This document shows positions 55,264 to 64,000 of a DNA stretch of 64,000 nt, piece after piece (within the stretch, counting starts at the first letter, position 1; each line of letters opens with the position of its first letter). The translations under genes and the position numbers were made by a program. The notes beneath the pieces were generated by a model. That model searched no databases. It saw only the letters and a program-made list of their open reading frames with translations, and was not told the origin of the DNA. Source of the stretch: Gemmata sp051859125 (lineage in GTDB: Bacteria; Planctomycetota; Planctomycetia; Gemmatales; Gemmataceae); contig NZ_JBHYGG010000046.1 in NCBI RefSeq assembly GCF_051859125.1, forward strand, positions 12,656-76,655, given 5' to 3'.

Positions 55264-58127
55264 ATGATCCAGCAACCGTCTCACAAGAACGCCCGGCGGA
55301 CGGCCACCGGGGAAGGGGCGGCGGGCCTCCTCCTTCCCGGCGGTCGGCGCTTCCCTGCTAGCTGGCTCCCGTTGTTGCTGGTATTGGCCACCGCCCGACC
55401 CGGTCCGGCCGCAGACCCGCCGCCGACCGGCCGCGACGCGGCCCGGGACCGGGTTTACCAGGAGCGCGTCCGGCCGTTTCTCAAACAGCACTGCCTGAAG
55501 TGCCACGACGCGACGACGGCCCGGGCCGGGTTCCGGATCGACGACCTCGGGACCGACTTCCTCGCCGGCAAGACGGCCGACCACTGGAAGGAGGTGATCG
55601 ACAACATCAACCTCGGGACCATGCCCCCCAAGAAGGAGCCGCGGCCGGACCCGAAGGCCGCGTTCGAGGTCGTCGAGTGGGTGACCGGCGAGCTGCGGGC
55701 GGCCGAGAAGGCGGCCAAGAACGCCGGCGGGCGGAACCGGATGCGGCGGCTCAACCGGACCGAGTACGCGAACACCGTCCGCGACCTGTTCGGGCTGGAC
55801 GAGAACTTCGCCCGGACGGTCGAGACCGAGTTGCCGATGGACGGCAAGGTCGAGGGGTTCGACCGCGGGTCGGCGTCCCTGTTCGTCGACGAGGGCCAAC
55901 TGACCCGGTACCTGGAGGTGGCCGACCTGGTGCTCGACCGGGGGCCGTTCGCCCCGAAGCCGGTGGTCGCCAACGTGCGGTTCCACCCGGCCACCGACGC
56001 CCGGGAGACGGCCGCGTTCAAGGACGCGGACGGGACGTTCCAGAACAAGGACCTGTCCCTGGCCGAGATCACCGCCCTCCGCCCGCGGTACTTCCGGATC
56101 GGGCTGGAGGACCCGGAGTGGGACACGTCCAAGAAGGGCCGGTACGTCCCGCACGGGCCGAACACCTTCGAGGCCAAGGCCGGCGGGGTCGAGTACGTGT
56201 CCGGCGGCCCGTACCACCGGCCCCCGCACTACAAGAGTCTCCACAAGAAGAACGACTGGATGGAGAAGCACGTCCGCGCGGACGGGTGGTACCGGCTCCG
56301 CCTCCGGGCCGGGGCGTTCCCGGGCACCGGGGCGACCGCCCTGGACGAGGTCAAGGTGCTGTTCGAGTACGCCCACGGCACCCCGGTGGCGACCAGCCAC
56401 ACGTTCGTTATCGGCGCCCCGCTCGACGCCCCGAAGGACTACGAGGCCCTGGTCTACCTCCGCCGCGGGTCGGCCGAACTGAAGCTCTCGTGGGAGCTCG
56501 GCTGGAACGGCCCCCCCGGTGAGATCGTCACCCGGAACCCGGCCTGGCAGAAGCCGACGTGGCAGCCGGTGCTGGCGGCCGGCGACCTCCAGCGGGCGCT
56601 CGCCGAGAAGAAGCCGGCGGCGGAGGTCGCCGCGCTCCGCAAGAAGGTGGAGGAGGCCCACGCGAAGGCCCGGCGGGTGATCGAGGAGGAGTTCACCGGC
56701 GAGATGTACGTGTTCGACGAGAAGTACAAGGACCGGGCGGCCCTCCCCCGCTTCCGGGTCGAGTCGATGGGCTTCGAGGGCCCGGTCGTGGAGTGGCCCC
56801 CGAAGGGGCACAAGGAGCTGTTCTTCGCCGGCGCCGACCGGGCCGACGACGCCTACCTGACGGAGATCTTCGCCCGCTTCCTCCCCCGGGCGTACCGGCG
56901 GCCGGTCGCCCCGGCCGAGGTGGCCGAGGTCGTCGGGTGGGTCGCGAAGGAGCGGGCCGCGCGCAAGCTGTCGTTCCCGGCCGCCGTCCGGGCCGGAGTC
57001 AAGGCTGTCCTCTGCTCGCCCGGGTTCCTGTACCTCCAGGAGCCCGCCGGCCCCCGCCGCCTGACCGACCAAGAGCTGGCGGTCCGGCTCGCGTACTTCC
57101 TGTGGAGCACCGCCCCGGACGCCGAGTTGACCCGCGCGGCTGCGGCCGGCAAGCTCCGCGACCCGGCCGCGGTCCGGGCCCAGGTCAAGCGGATGCTGGC
57201 CGACCCGAAGGCCGCCGAGTTCGCCCGGAACTTCGCCGGCCAGTGGCTCCGGGTCCGAGACTTCGACGGGGTGACGACCGACCGGGACATCTACAAGCAG
57301 TACGACGACGACCTGAAGGCCGCGTCGCGGCGGGAGCCGATCGAGTTCTTCGCTGAGGTCGTCCGGTCCGACCTGCCGGTGCTGAGCTTCCTCGACAGCA
57401 ACTTCGCGGTGGTGAACGAGCGGCTGGCCGGGCACTACGGCATCGCCGGGGTGAAGGGGCCGGAGTTCCGCACGGTTCCGCTCGCGCCGGAGCACCACCG
57501 GGGCGGGGTCCTCGGCATGGCCGGCGTGCTGGCCTACCTGTCCGACGGGGCGCGGACCCTGCCGGTCCGCCGCGGGGCGTACGTGCTGGATACGCTGTGG
57601 AACGCCCCGCCCCCGCCCCCGCCGCCCAACGCCGGCGACCTGCCGGTCGTCAAGGGGCAGAAGCTCACCGTCCGGCAGCGGCTGGAGCACCACCGGGAGT
57701 TGCCCAACTGCGCGAGCTGCCACGCCAAGATCGACCCGCTCGGGCTGGCCCTGGAGAACTACGACGCGGTCGGGGCGTGGCGGACCCGGCAGAACGGCGA
57801 GGGCCACTTCCACGGCCGGCCGGGCGACCCGCCGATCGACCCCGCTGGTGCCCTGCCCGGCGGCCGTTCGTTCCAGGACCTGACCGGGTTCAAGGCCGCC
57901 CTGCTGGCCGAGAAGGACCGGNNNNNNNNNNNNNNNNNNNNNNNNNNNNNNNNNNNNNNNNNNNNNNNNNNNNNNNNNNNNNNNNNNNNNNNNNNNNNNN
58001 NNNNNNNNNNNNNNNNNNNNNCCGGGAGACCCTCGAAGCCCTCGTGGCCGCGCTCCAGAAGAACGACTACCGGATCCAGGCGCTCGTCCAGGCGGTCGTC
58101 GCCAGCGAGCCGTTCCAAACCAAGTAG
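55264..58127 (+). CDS. planctomycete cytochrome-type protein (DUF1587/1592/1588/1585), interrupted by assembly gap
   Basis: The protein has an N-terminal signal segment (SWLPLLLVLATARPGPAA), a cytochrome c-like site CLKCH near residue 78, then DUF1587 (RMRRLNRTEYANTVRDLFGL), DUF1592 (FARFLPRAYRRPVAP, RLAYFLWSTAPDAEL), DUF1588 (HYGIAGVKGPEFRTVPL, YVLDTLWNAPPPPPPPNAG, CASCHAKIDPLGLALENYDA) and, after the gap, the DUF1585 end (KNDYRIQALVQAVVASEPFQ). The 100 N at 57922-58021 break the frame: codons before and after are in different phases, so the true gap must be 2 modulo 3 in length. The whole gene pairs with the DUF1552 gene 37 bases downstream, as usual for this family. Confidence 0.9.
57922..58021. 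other. assembly gap (100 N)
   Basis: Exactly 100 unknown bases, a conventional placeholder. It lies inside the cytochrome-type gene, between the DUF1588 and DUF1585 parts. Comparison with the expected family layout suggests that about 25-30 codons are missing. Confidence 0.98.
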
Positions 58128-58164
58128 CCCCCGGCCCCGGGCCGTTTCCGACCAAGGAGTTCCC

Positions 58165-59514
58165 ATGTTCATCCAGCGCAAGCGGTGGCAGATCGACCGG
58201 CGGACGTTCCTCCGCGGCACAGGGGTGGCCCTCGGCCTGCCGTGGCTCGAGGCGATGAGTCCGAAGGCCCTGTCGGTGGCCACGGCCGGGGAGGTGGCGG
58301 CGTCCGAGGTCCCCCGCCGGGCCATCTTCACGTACTGGGGCCTCGGGCTCGAGGTCCGGGCGTTCACCCCGAAGGAGACGGGCAAGGACTACACCGCGAC
58401 CCAGGCCCTGCGGCCCCTGGTTCCGTTCAAGGACGACATCACCGTGATGACCGACCTGCGGGCGTTCACCGGCGGGCACGGGTCGTGTTCGGCCATGCTC
58501 ACCGGGGTGAACACCCCCCGGAACGGGAAGTCCCTGGTGTCGGTCGACCAACAGTTGGCCGACCACTACCGGGGGAAGACCCGGTTCCCGTCGCTGGTCC
58601 TGGGTACGGTCCGGGAGACCGGCTTCGGCGGGCCGTTCCCGATGACCCTGTCGTGGAGCCGGAACCACACCCCGATCACCCCGGAGAACCGGCCGGAGGT
58701 GCTGTTCGACAAGATGTTCCGGGTGGACGACCCGAAGGCAGTGGCCGCCGCCCGTGGGCAGCGGGCCGAGGCCGGGAGCGTGCTCGACCTGGTCCGCGGC
58801 CAGGCCAAGACCCTCCACGGGAAGCTCGGGAAGGACGACCGGGCGACGCTCGACCAGTACTTCACGTCGGTCCGAGAGATCGAGGACCGGCTGCGGGTGG
58901 AGGCCGAGTGGGAGGACCGGCCGAAGCCGAAGGTGGCCCCGCTCGACTTCGGCCCCGGGTCGCCCCGGGACCGGCTGGGGCCGGACGGCCGCGGGTACCG
59001 GGCGTACGCCCGGCTGATGTTCGACGTGATCGCCCTGGCGTTCCAGACCGACACCACCCGGGTGGTCAGCCACATCCCCCGCACCGAGGGGGACGAAGCG
59101 AACTGCTACAAGTACCTCACGGGCAGCCCGCACGGCCTGCACGGGCTGACCCACCACGACGAGGACGAGGCGAAGCTGAAGCTGTGGGCCCGGGTGGACG
59201 AGTTGTACATGGAGGAATGGGCGTACTTCCTTGGCAAGCTGAAGGGCGTGCGGGAGGGGGCCGGGACGCTCCTCGACAGCACCCTGGCGGCCTGGGCCAC
59301 GACCAACGGCGGGTTGGGGGCGCACGACTCGAACATGCTGCCGGTGGTCCTGTGCGGCGGCAAGGGGATGGGGGTGAAGCACCAGGGGCACCTGCCCCAG
59401 AAGGACGTGCCCCTGGCGAACGTCTGGCAGACGGTCGCCGACCGGGTCGGGATGCCGGTCCCGCCCGACTTCCAGGGCGGCCAGGCGACCGGCGTCATCA
59501 AGGCCCTGGTGTGA
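58165..59514 (+). CDS. DUF1552 family exported protein
   Basis: The 449-aa protein has the N-terminus QIDRRTFLRGTGVALGLPWL, a clear twin-arginine signal with AMSP after it. Further landmarks are RRAIFTYWGLGLEVRAFTPK, HGSCSAMLTGVNTP, SVDQQLADHY, LFDKMFRVDD and LDQYFTSVREIEDRL. The DUF1552 fold is related to DUF1501. The gene follows the cytochrome-type gene with AAGGAG six bases before the ATG. This two-gene unit is widespread in Planctomycetes and Verrucomicrobia; biochemical role unknown, outside the cytoplasm. Confidence 0.92.
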   Translation: MFIQRKRWQIDRRTFLRGTGVALGLPWLEAMSPKALSVATAGEVAASEVPRRAIFTYWGLGLEVRAFTPKETGKDYTATQALRPLVPFKDDITVMTDLRAFTGGHGSCSAMLTGVNTPRNGKSLVSVDQQLADHYRGKTRFPSLVLGTVRETGFGGPFPMTLSWSRNHTPITPENRPEVLFDKMFRVDDPKAVAAARGQRAEAGSVLDLVRGQAKTLHGKLGKDDRATLDQYFTSVREIEDRLRVEAEWEDRPKPKVAPLDFGPGSPRDRLGPDGRGYRAYARLMFDVIALAFQTDTTRVVSHIPRTEGDEANCYKYLTGSPHGLHGLTHHDEDEAKLKLWARVDELYMEEWAYFLGKLKGVREGAGTLLDSTLAAWATTNGGLGAHDSNMLPVVLCGGKGMGVKHQGHLPQKDVPLANVWQTVADRVGMPVPPDFQGGQATGVIKALV

Positions 59515-59587
59515 CCCGGCCGGGGGCGGGTGTCCCCCGGTCACCGTCGTCGGAGTGGTCGCGGACCCATTTTCCAGGGAGCAAGTA

Positions 59588-59932
59588 ATGGATGCGTCGG
59601 AGTTCCGCGTCGGGGCGGCGGTGGCGGTGGCCGAGGGGACGACGGCCCTGACCGATCGGGAGAAGCACCTGATCGGGTTGGCCGTGACCCTGACCCGGGG
59701 CTGCCAGGCCTGCACAGGTAGGCGGCTGCGGGTGGCGCAGGACGCCGGGATCCCGTACGCCGCCCTGGTGGCGGCCATCGACCTGTCGGCAGCGGTGAAC
59801 GCCGGCGTCACCCTGCGCACGGCCATCGAGGGGGCGACGCAAGCCGGGATCGGGGGGCCGTGCACCGGGCCGGAGTGCGTGGTCGGGGTCGGCGCCCACG
59901 GGGATCCCTCAAGGCACCGGACACAAGGTTGA
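59588..59932 (+). CDS. AhpD/carboxymuconolactone-decarboxylase-like protein
   Basis: The 114-aa protein has ALTDREKHLIGLAVTLTRGC, then CQAC (CxxC) and the helix RLRVAQDAGIPYAALVAAID, as in the AhpD-like alkylhydroperoxidase family. The His usually found a few residues after the second Cys is replaced (TGRRL), which may reduce peroxidase activity. The last 25 residues (PCTGPECVVGVGAHGD) add two more cysteines not typical for the family. It lies 74 bases after DUF1552, same strand. Confidence 0.75.
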   Translation: MDASEFRVGAAVAVAEGTTALTDREKHLIGLAVTLTRGCQACTGRRLRVAQDAGIPYAALVAAIDLSAAVNAGVTLRTAIEGATQAGIGGPCTGPECVVGVGAHGDPSRHRTQG

Positions 59933-59999
59933 TGGTCTGTGGGGGGCGGATTCGCCGCTGGCGGGCGACCGGTCACTCAAAGTCGTCAGAGGTGCAATC

Positions 60000-62336
60000 T
60001 TGATCACGCAGCATTCCGTCACGTTGGTCGCTGGTGTTGTTCTCGCGTGGGGTGCCGTCGCAGGGCCTTGCCAGGCTTCGGAACCGCCGCGCGGTCTCAT
60101 CTTCGACACGGACGCCGGAGGGGATTGCGACGACATCGGTGCTTTGTTCCTCCTCCACGGTGCGGTCGAGCGGGGCGAGGTCAAGCTCCTCGGCACCCTG
60201 GGGTGTACGTCGTCGAAGGCGATCGCGCCGTGCCTGGACGCCGTCAACACCTGGTTCGGGCGCCCGGACGTCCCCGTGGGGACGCTGAAGGACGACGGGC
60301 TCCTGCCGAACCCCGGGTACACGGCCGAGGTCGCTCGGCGGTTCCCGCACAGGTTCGCCGAGAGCAAGGACTACCCCGACGCGGTGGTGCTCTACCGGCA
60401 ACTGTTGGCGAAGCAGCCCGACAACAGCGTGGTCGTGGTGGCGGTCGGCCCGCTCCGCAACCTGGCGAACCTGCTCCGGTCCCGGGCCGACGACGTCAGT
60501 CCACTGGACGGAAAGGCGCTGGTCGCCAGGAAGGTGAAGCGCCTCGACGTCATGGGCGGCACCTACCCGCCGACCGCCAGCGCGAATGAGGCGGAGTGGA
60601 ACTTCAAGATGGACCCCGCGTCGGCGGCACTGGTGTGCTCCAACTGGCCGACCGAGATCCTGTTCAACGGCGAGGGCGGCTCGACCAGCTCCGGCCGGCG
60701 GGTCACGTACGAGATGCCGGAACACAACCCGCTGACCGTGGCGTACACCGCGTACCCGGGCGTCGGCTACGCCGGCGACCGGCTGAGCTGGGACCCGGTG
60801 TCCTGCCTCGTGGCCGTGCGAGGGGCGGCGCCGTGGTACCGGATCGTGAGCGGCGGGGCGAACACCGTGGACCCCAAGACGGGGGTCAACACCTGGCAGC
60901 CCGGCGGGAAGCGGGACCACAGCTACCTGGTCCTCGACCCGAAGCGCCCGAAGCGCGAGGTCGAGGCGGCGCTGGAGGACCTGATGGTCGCCGGCAAGGG
61001 GCGGCCGGCGAAGCTGACGGTGAACACCGCGTACTACGCCCAGGCGGGCGCGTGCCGCGTCACGAGCCGCGGGAGCTTGGACGCCAACAGCCCAGCGATC
61101 AAAGCGTTCGACCGCGAGGACAAGGGGGCCACCTCGTGGATCGATCGGGCGGCGGCGAGCTGGATCCAGTGCCAGTACGCCGACGGCCGGAAGCGCCTCG
61201 TCACGTCCTACGTCGTCGAGTGCCCGGCGAAGCAGCGGCGCCCGCGAGCGCTCGAACTGTGCGGCTCCAACGACGACGGCCGGACCTGGACCCGGCTCGA
61301 CGTCCGAGACGACCCCGGGTTCACCGACGCGGCCCCGCGGCGCACCTTCAGCGTCGCCGCACCGGCCAAGTGGAACGCGTACCGGTTGAACCTCGTCGCA
61401 AGGACCGAGAGCGAGGGCGTCGAGGTGTCGACGATCGAGTTGAACGAGGACGTCGACTGCCGGCCGACCGTCGCGGTCCGCACGCTGGCACTCGACCACC
61501 CCGCACTGTCGCTCCCGGCGGGGTGCCGGGCCACGCTGAACGCGACGCTCGCGCCCCTGGACTCCTTCGAGCGCGAGGTGACCTGGGTGAGCAGCGACCC
61601 CGCCGTGGCCGCAGTCCGCCGGATCGGCGAACAAACCGCCGTGGTCGTCGGCAATAAGCCCGGCACGTGCGTCGTTACGGCGACCGTCGGTCAGCAGAAG
61701 GGGACGTGCGCCGTGACCGTGGGCCCCTCGACCCTTCCGGCCGACTGGCGGTTCGACGAGCTCAACGCGCCGCCCGTGCCCGGCTCGATCGACGTGACCG
61801 ACGGAACGTTCCGGCTCTCGGGGTGCGGCCACGCGATGACCTCGTGGTGGGAGCGGGTCCGCGACCAGGGCGTCTTCGTGAGTCGGGCGGCGGGAGACGT
61901 CGAGGTGTCGGTCCGACTCACCGCCCTGGCCCCGAACGTCGGCGGTCCGAACGCCCACCCGGGCGACGCCCGGCCGCCGACCGCCGCCGGGCTGATGGTC
62001 CGAGATCCGCTGGCGGAGAGTTGTGGCCGGTTCTTCCTGGTCCAGGTCGAGTCGTCCGGCGCGGTCGTGTGCCGCTGGCGGAGCAAGGCCGGCGACCAGG
62101 ACGACAACAAGAGCAAGGTGGTCGGCAAGGCGACCCTGCCGCTCCACCTCAAACTCGTGCAAAAGGGCGGCGTCACCCAGGTCTACACGTCCGCCGACGG
62201 TGCGGACTGGGGCAAGCCCCTCATGTCCCATTCCACCGCCATCGACACGAGGGGCCGGATCGGGATGTTCACGTGCTCGGGCAACACCTTCGTCTCGACA
62301 ACGGCCGTCTTCGACTCGGTGCGGGTGCGCGAGTGA
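60000..62336 (+). CDS. exported multidomain nucleoside hydrolase-like protein
   Basis: The 778-aa protein probably starts at TTG 60000 with AGAGGTG upstream. It has a signal peptide (TLVAGVVLAWGAVAGPCQA), then an inosine-uridine hydrolase domain (about 30-320) with the calcium-binding FDTDAGGDCDDIGAL motif. Further domains are an F5/8-type-C-like discoidin sandwich (about 350-470), an Ig-like BIG2-type domain (about 490-570, WVSSDPAVAAVRRIGEQTAV) and a DUF1349-like lectin domain (about 575-775, GLMVRDPLAESCGRFFLVQV). Nucleoside hydrolases are normally intracellular single-domain enzymes; the exported, lectin-bearing form suggests action on glycosylated material or a changed substrate. Confidence 0.85.
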   Translation: MITQHSVTLVAGVVLAWGAVAGPCQASEPPRGLIFDTDAGGDCDDIGALFLLHGAVERGEVKLLGTLGCTSSKAIAPCLDAVNTWFGRPDVPVGTLKDDGLLPNPGYTAEVARRFPHRFAESKDYPDAVVLYRQLLAKQPDNSVVVVAVGPLRNLANLLRSRADDVSPLDGKALVARKVKRLDVMGGTYPPTASANEAEWNFKMDPASAALVCSNWPTEILFNGEGGSTSSGRRVTYEMPEHNPLTVAYTAYPGVGYAGDRLSWDPVSCLVAVRGAAPWYRIVSGGANTVDPKTGVNTWQPGGKRDHSYLVLDPKRPKREVEAALEDLMVAGKGRPAKLTVNTAYYAQAGACRVTSRGSLDANSPAIKAFDREDKGATSWIDRAAASWIQCQYADGRKRLVTSYVVECPAKQRRPRALELCGSNDDGRTWTRLDVRDDPGFTDAAPRRTFSVAAPAKWNAYRLNLVARTESEGVEVSTIELNEDVDCRPTVAVRTLALDHPALSLPAGCRATLNATLAPLDSFEREVTWVSSDPAVAAVRRIGEQTAVVVGNKPGTCVVTATVGQQKGTCAVTVGPSTLPADWRFDELNAPPVPGSIDVTDGTFRLSGCGHAMTSWWERVRDQGVFVSRAAGDVEVSVRLTALAPNVGGPNAHPGDARPPTAAGLMVRDPLAESCGRFFLVQVESSGAVVCRWRSKAGDQDDNKSKVVGKATLPLHLKLVQKGGVTQVYTSADGADWGKPLMSHSTAIDTRGRIGMFTCSGNTFVSTTAVFDSVRVRE

Positions 62337-62889
62337 CCGTGGCCGACTGCGGAGGCGGTCCGCCAACACAAGCGGGCACAACCCGGTCCGGCTCGACCAG
62401 CGTGGCGGCGCTGAAGGGTCGGATCTCGATCGTGTCGCACCGGAGGCTCACCCGTGGGTCGCCCGACCCGTGACGGCGGGAGTGGCGCTCGTGTCTTCGA
62501 TCGAACTTGGTTCGGCCGAACTGCGCACGAGGTGAGAGTCCGCACTCCGGACCGAACCCGCACCCGCCGCGGGGCGAACCGGGGTTTGGTTCCCGAAGGC
62601 TACCGTTCCGTAACTCCGATTCCGTCACTGCCGGGACCATCACCGCCGACCGACTCCCGAACGCGACATCCGCTCGAACAAAGTCTCCGTTCGGCCCTTG
62701 GAAATCTCGACGGAGAGTGGACTTCGTGGTTGGACGTAACGAGTCGGGCTGACCAATCTGTGAAACGTGGCCGTGCACAAAACCCACAGACGCCCGGTGA
62801 ACACCGCGCGAGCGGTCAAACTCGGGCGTGGGAAGATATGCCCCTCACCTACGACCCGACTCCGGTTCTCGAAGCCGCCGCGGTGCCGG
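62337..62889. other. intergenic region with diverged repeat copies
   Basis: No gene. 62422-62454 is a diverged copy of 40174-40206. Around 62775-62810, GTGCACAAAACCCAC and CCGCGCGAGC resemble 34594-34635 (GTACACAAAACCCGC, CACGCGCGAG). I take these as fragments of old repeats or mobile elements. Confidence 0.5.
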
Positions 62890-63769
62890 TCACTGCGGAA
62901 GGTAGGCGATGCCGGCGTACTCCGCCCCGTCCCCGGCATAGACGTTCGATTCCCCCTGGTACCACAGCACCCCGCGGACCGCGAACGGGACCAGCGGAGC
63001 GATCATCCCCCCGGTACATGGCGCACGGTTCGACCTCGATCGCCTTGAGCCCCTGGAGGACCGTCCGCGTGGCCCCGGGCGACCGGGCCGCCCCGGCCCA
63101 GTCCGCCAGGGCCGGCACCGCGGCGAAGCCCGACGGCGGCACCCACCACTCGATCAGCGACCCGCCGAACGTGGCGTCGATCGGCCCGACCGGCACATTC
63201 AACTCCCGGTGGACCCGCCGGCCGAAGCAGAACCCGACCGCCGAGAACCGCGTCCGGTCGAGGGCGTTCGGGCCGCACACCGCCCAGTCCCCTTTCAGGA
63301 CGCGGGCCGGCTTCGACGCCCGGGCGCGGGCGACCTTCAGCAGGCGGACGCGGGGCAGGTCGGGGTCCCGCAGCTCCCGGTCCGCGTTGGAGGTGGGCTT
63401 GTGGTCGCCGGACATGCCGACCGGCATCTCCATGTTCGACTGGCCCGAGCACAGCCAGACCTCGCCGACGAGCACGTCCTTGACCACAACCGTCTCGGCC
63501 CCAGCGGCCGTGAGCTCGCGCGGCTCGGCCGACGCCTCCAAGGGGTCGAGCCGGACCTCCCACCGCCCGTCGTCGCCGGCCGTCGCGACCTTCTCCTGGT
63601 CCGCGAACCGGACGACGCCGCTCGCCGGGGGTGGCCCACCCCAGACCGGCGCCTATACGCCCCGCTGGAGGACCATGTGGTCCCCGAACACGCGGGGCAG
63701 CGTGACCGCTGGCGAGTCCGCAGCCACCGCCAGCACGGCGGCGAGGGCGAAGCGGGGCACCGTATTCAT
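62890..63769 (-). pseudogene. sialate O-acetylesterase-like gene with several frameshifts
   Basis: From ATG 63769 the start reads PAVTLPRVFGDHMVLQR, the usual beginning of this family after a signal peptide. Near 63660-63600 the reading has to shift at least twice (APVWGG, WATPGE, then VVRFADQEKVATAGDDGRWE). The main part has LVGEVWLCSGQSNMEMPVG with the nucleophile Ser, and FGGSLIEWW. A run of six C at 63008-63013 needs one more shift to reach GVLWYQGESNVYAGDG, after which a stop ends the protein early (about 290 codons instead of over 450). Decay is likely, but homopolymer sequencing errors could add to it. Confidence 0.75.
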
Positions 63770-63878
63770 TAATGGGAGCCTTTCGGTTGGTCGTTTCGTC
63801 GGTGCCCGACCAGGCGCGTTGGCTTTGAGTCGAAGTCCGCTGCGGGGGGCGAACGGGCCGCCCGCTGGTCCGTGGCAG

Positions 63879-64000
63879 TCACCGGGGCGGCGCGGGCCGC
63901 GGGCCGGGCTCCACGTCCAGACGCAGGCAGTCCCAGAGCAGTACCGCCGCCGGGGCCCCGAGCCGCTTCTCCGCGGCGCGGGCGGGCGGCGGCATCTCGA
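63879..64000 (-). CDS. C-terminus of an unidentified gene (partial)
   Basis: The minus frame is open from the right edge to a TGA at 63879-63881. The last 39 residues include ARAAEKRLGAPAAVLLWDCL and RLDVEPGPRPAPPR. Too short to name. It is oriented like the broken esterase gene downstream of it. Confidence 0.4.
   Translation of the reverse strand, partial: EMPPPARAAEKRLGAPAAVLLWDCLRLDVEPGPRPAPPR

Noticed and set aside
54838..59976. Open frame of about 1700 codons on the minus strand
   Set aside because: It runs through the assembly gap and lies opposite two well-recognised genes; no family motif is visible.
59973..62381. Long minus-strand frame opposite the nucleoside hydrolase gene
   Set aside because: Shadow of the hydrolase gene; no ribosome site or family motif.

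Overview
The window looks like a chromosomal segment of a high-GC planctomycete of the Gemmata type (family Gemmataceae). Direct signs are: PSD1/planctomycete-cytochrome proteins paired with a DUF1501 protein, a DUF1592-type cytochrome protein paired with a DUF1552 protein, a DUF1559 pseudopilin-like protein, ECF sigma factors fused to or beside exported or kinase proteins, a Ser/Thr kinase with WD40 repeats, and an exported protein with the LExRxxPA-like N-terminus common in Gemmataceae. There are no tRNA or rRNA genes and no CRISPR array. One run of 100 N (57922-58021) marks an assembly gap.

Layout. 1-1691: 5' part of an ECF sigma factor fused to an exported domain (minus strand, cut by the window edge). 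2557-7204: sigma-54 response regulator, small Ser/Thr kinase and degenerate histidine kinase. 7320-13136: compact operon-like block of 2Fe-2S ferredoxin, V4R protein, 67-aa protein, second V4R protein, two small all-helical globin/phycobiliprotein-like proteins, heme oxygenase, and a ferredoxin fused to a Ser/Thr kinase. 13515-17342: bacteriophytochrome hybrid kinase. This is the most interesting part of the window. Its content resembles the cyanobacterial slr0144-slr0152 cluster (V4R, phycobilin-fold, ferredoxin, Ser/Thr kinase), here joined to a biliverdin-making enzyme and a phytochrome in a lineage not expected to be photosynthetic. I infer a tetrapyrrole/bilin- and redox-linked signalling system.

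17453-33900: exported GH39-like hydrolase, PQQ-type sugar dehydrogenase with adhesive domains, membrane metallophosphoesterase, the PSD1-DUF1501-DUF1559-lipoprotein block, and a divergent pair of kinase-WD40 protein and ECF sigma factor. 34165-38915: transposase relic, then a three-gene operon of Hsp70, membrane protein and a J-like protein without the HPD motif. 39000-44000: WD40 pseudogene, patatin-like lipoprotein, and an IS701-type insertion sequence with perfect 16-bp ends. 44075-50761: five-PAS hybrid kinase, methyltransferase, a decayed stretch with DUF1559 and other relics, csrA with a near-ideal Shine-Dalgarno, and a small exported protein. 51121-54749: membrane and exported proteins of unknown role and an ECF sigma/FecR-type anti-sigma pair. 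55264-64000: DUF1592-type cytochrome protein (with the gap), DUF1552 protein, AhpD-like protein, multidomain nucleoside hydrolase, a broken sialate O-acetylesterase and the tail of one more gene.

Intergenic regions carry several families of nested inverted repeats (7207-7301, 11265-11344, 13221-13296, 22877-22948) and a diverged repeat shared between about 40173 and 62422. Functional calls rest on reading motifs by eye; no database search was run.
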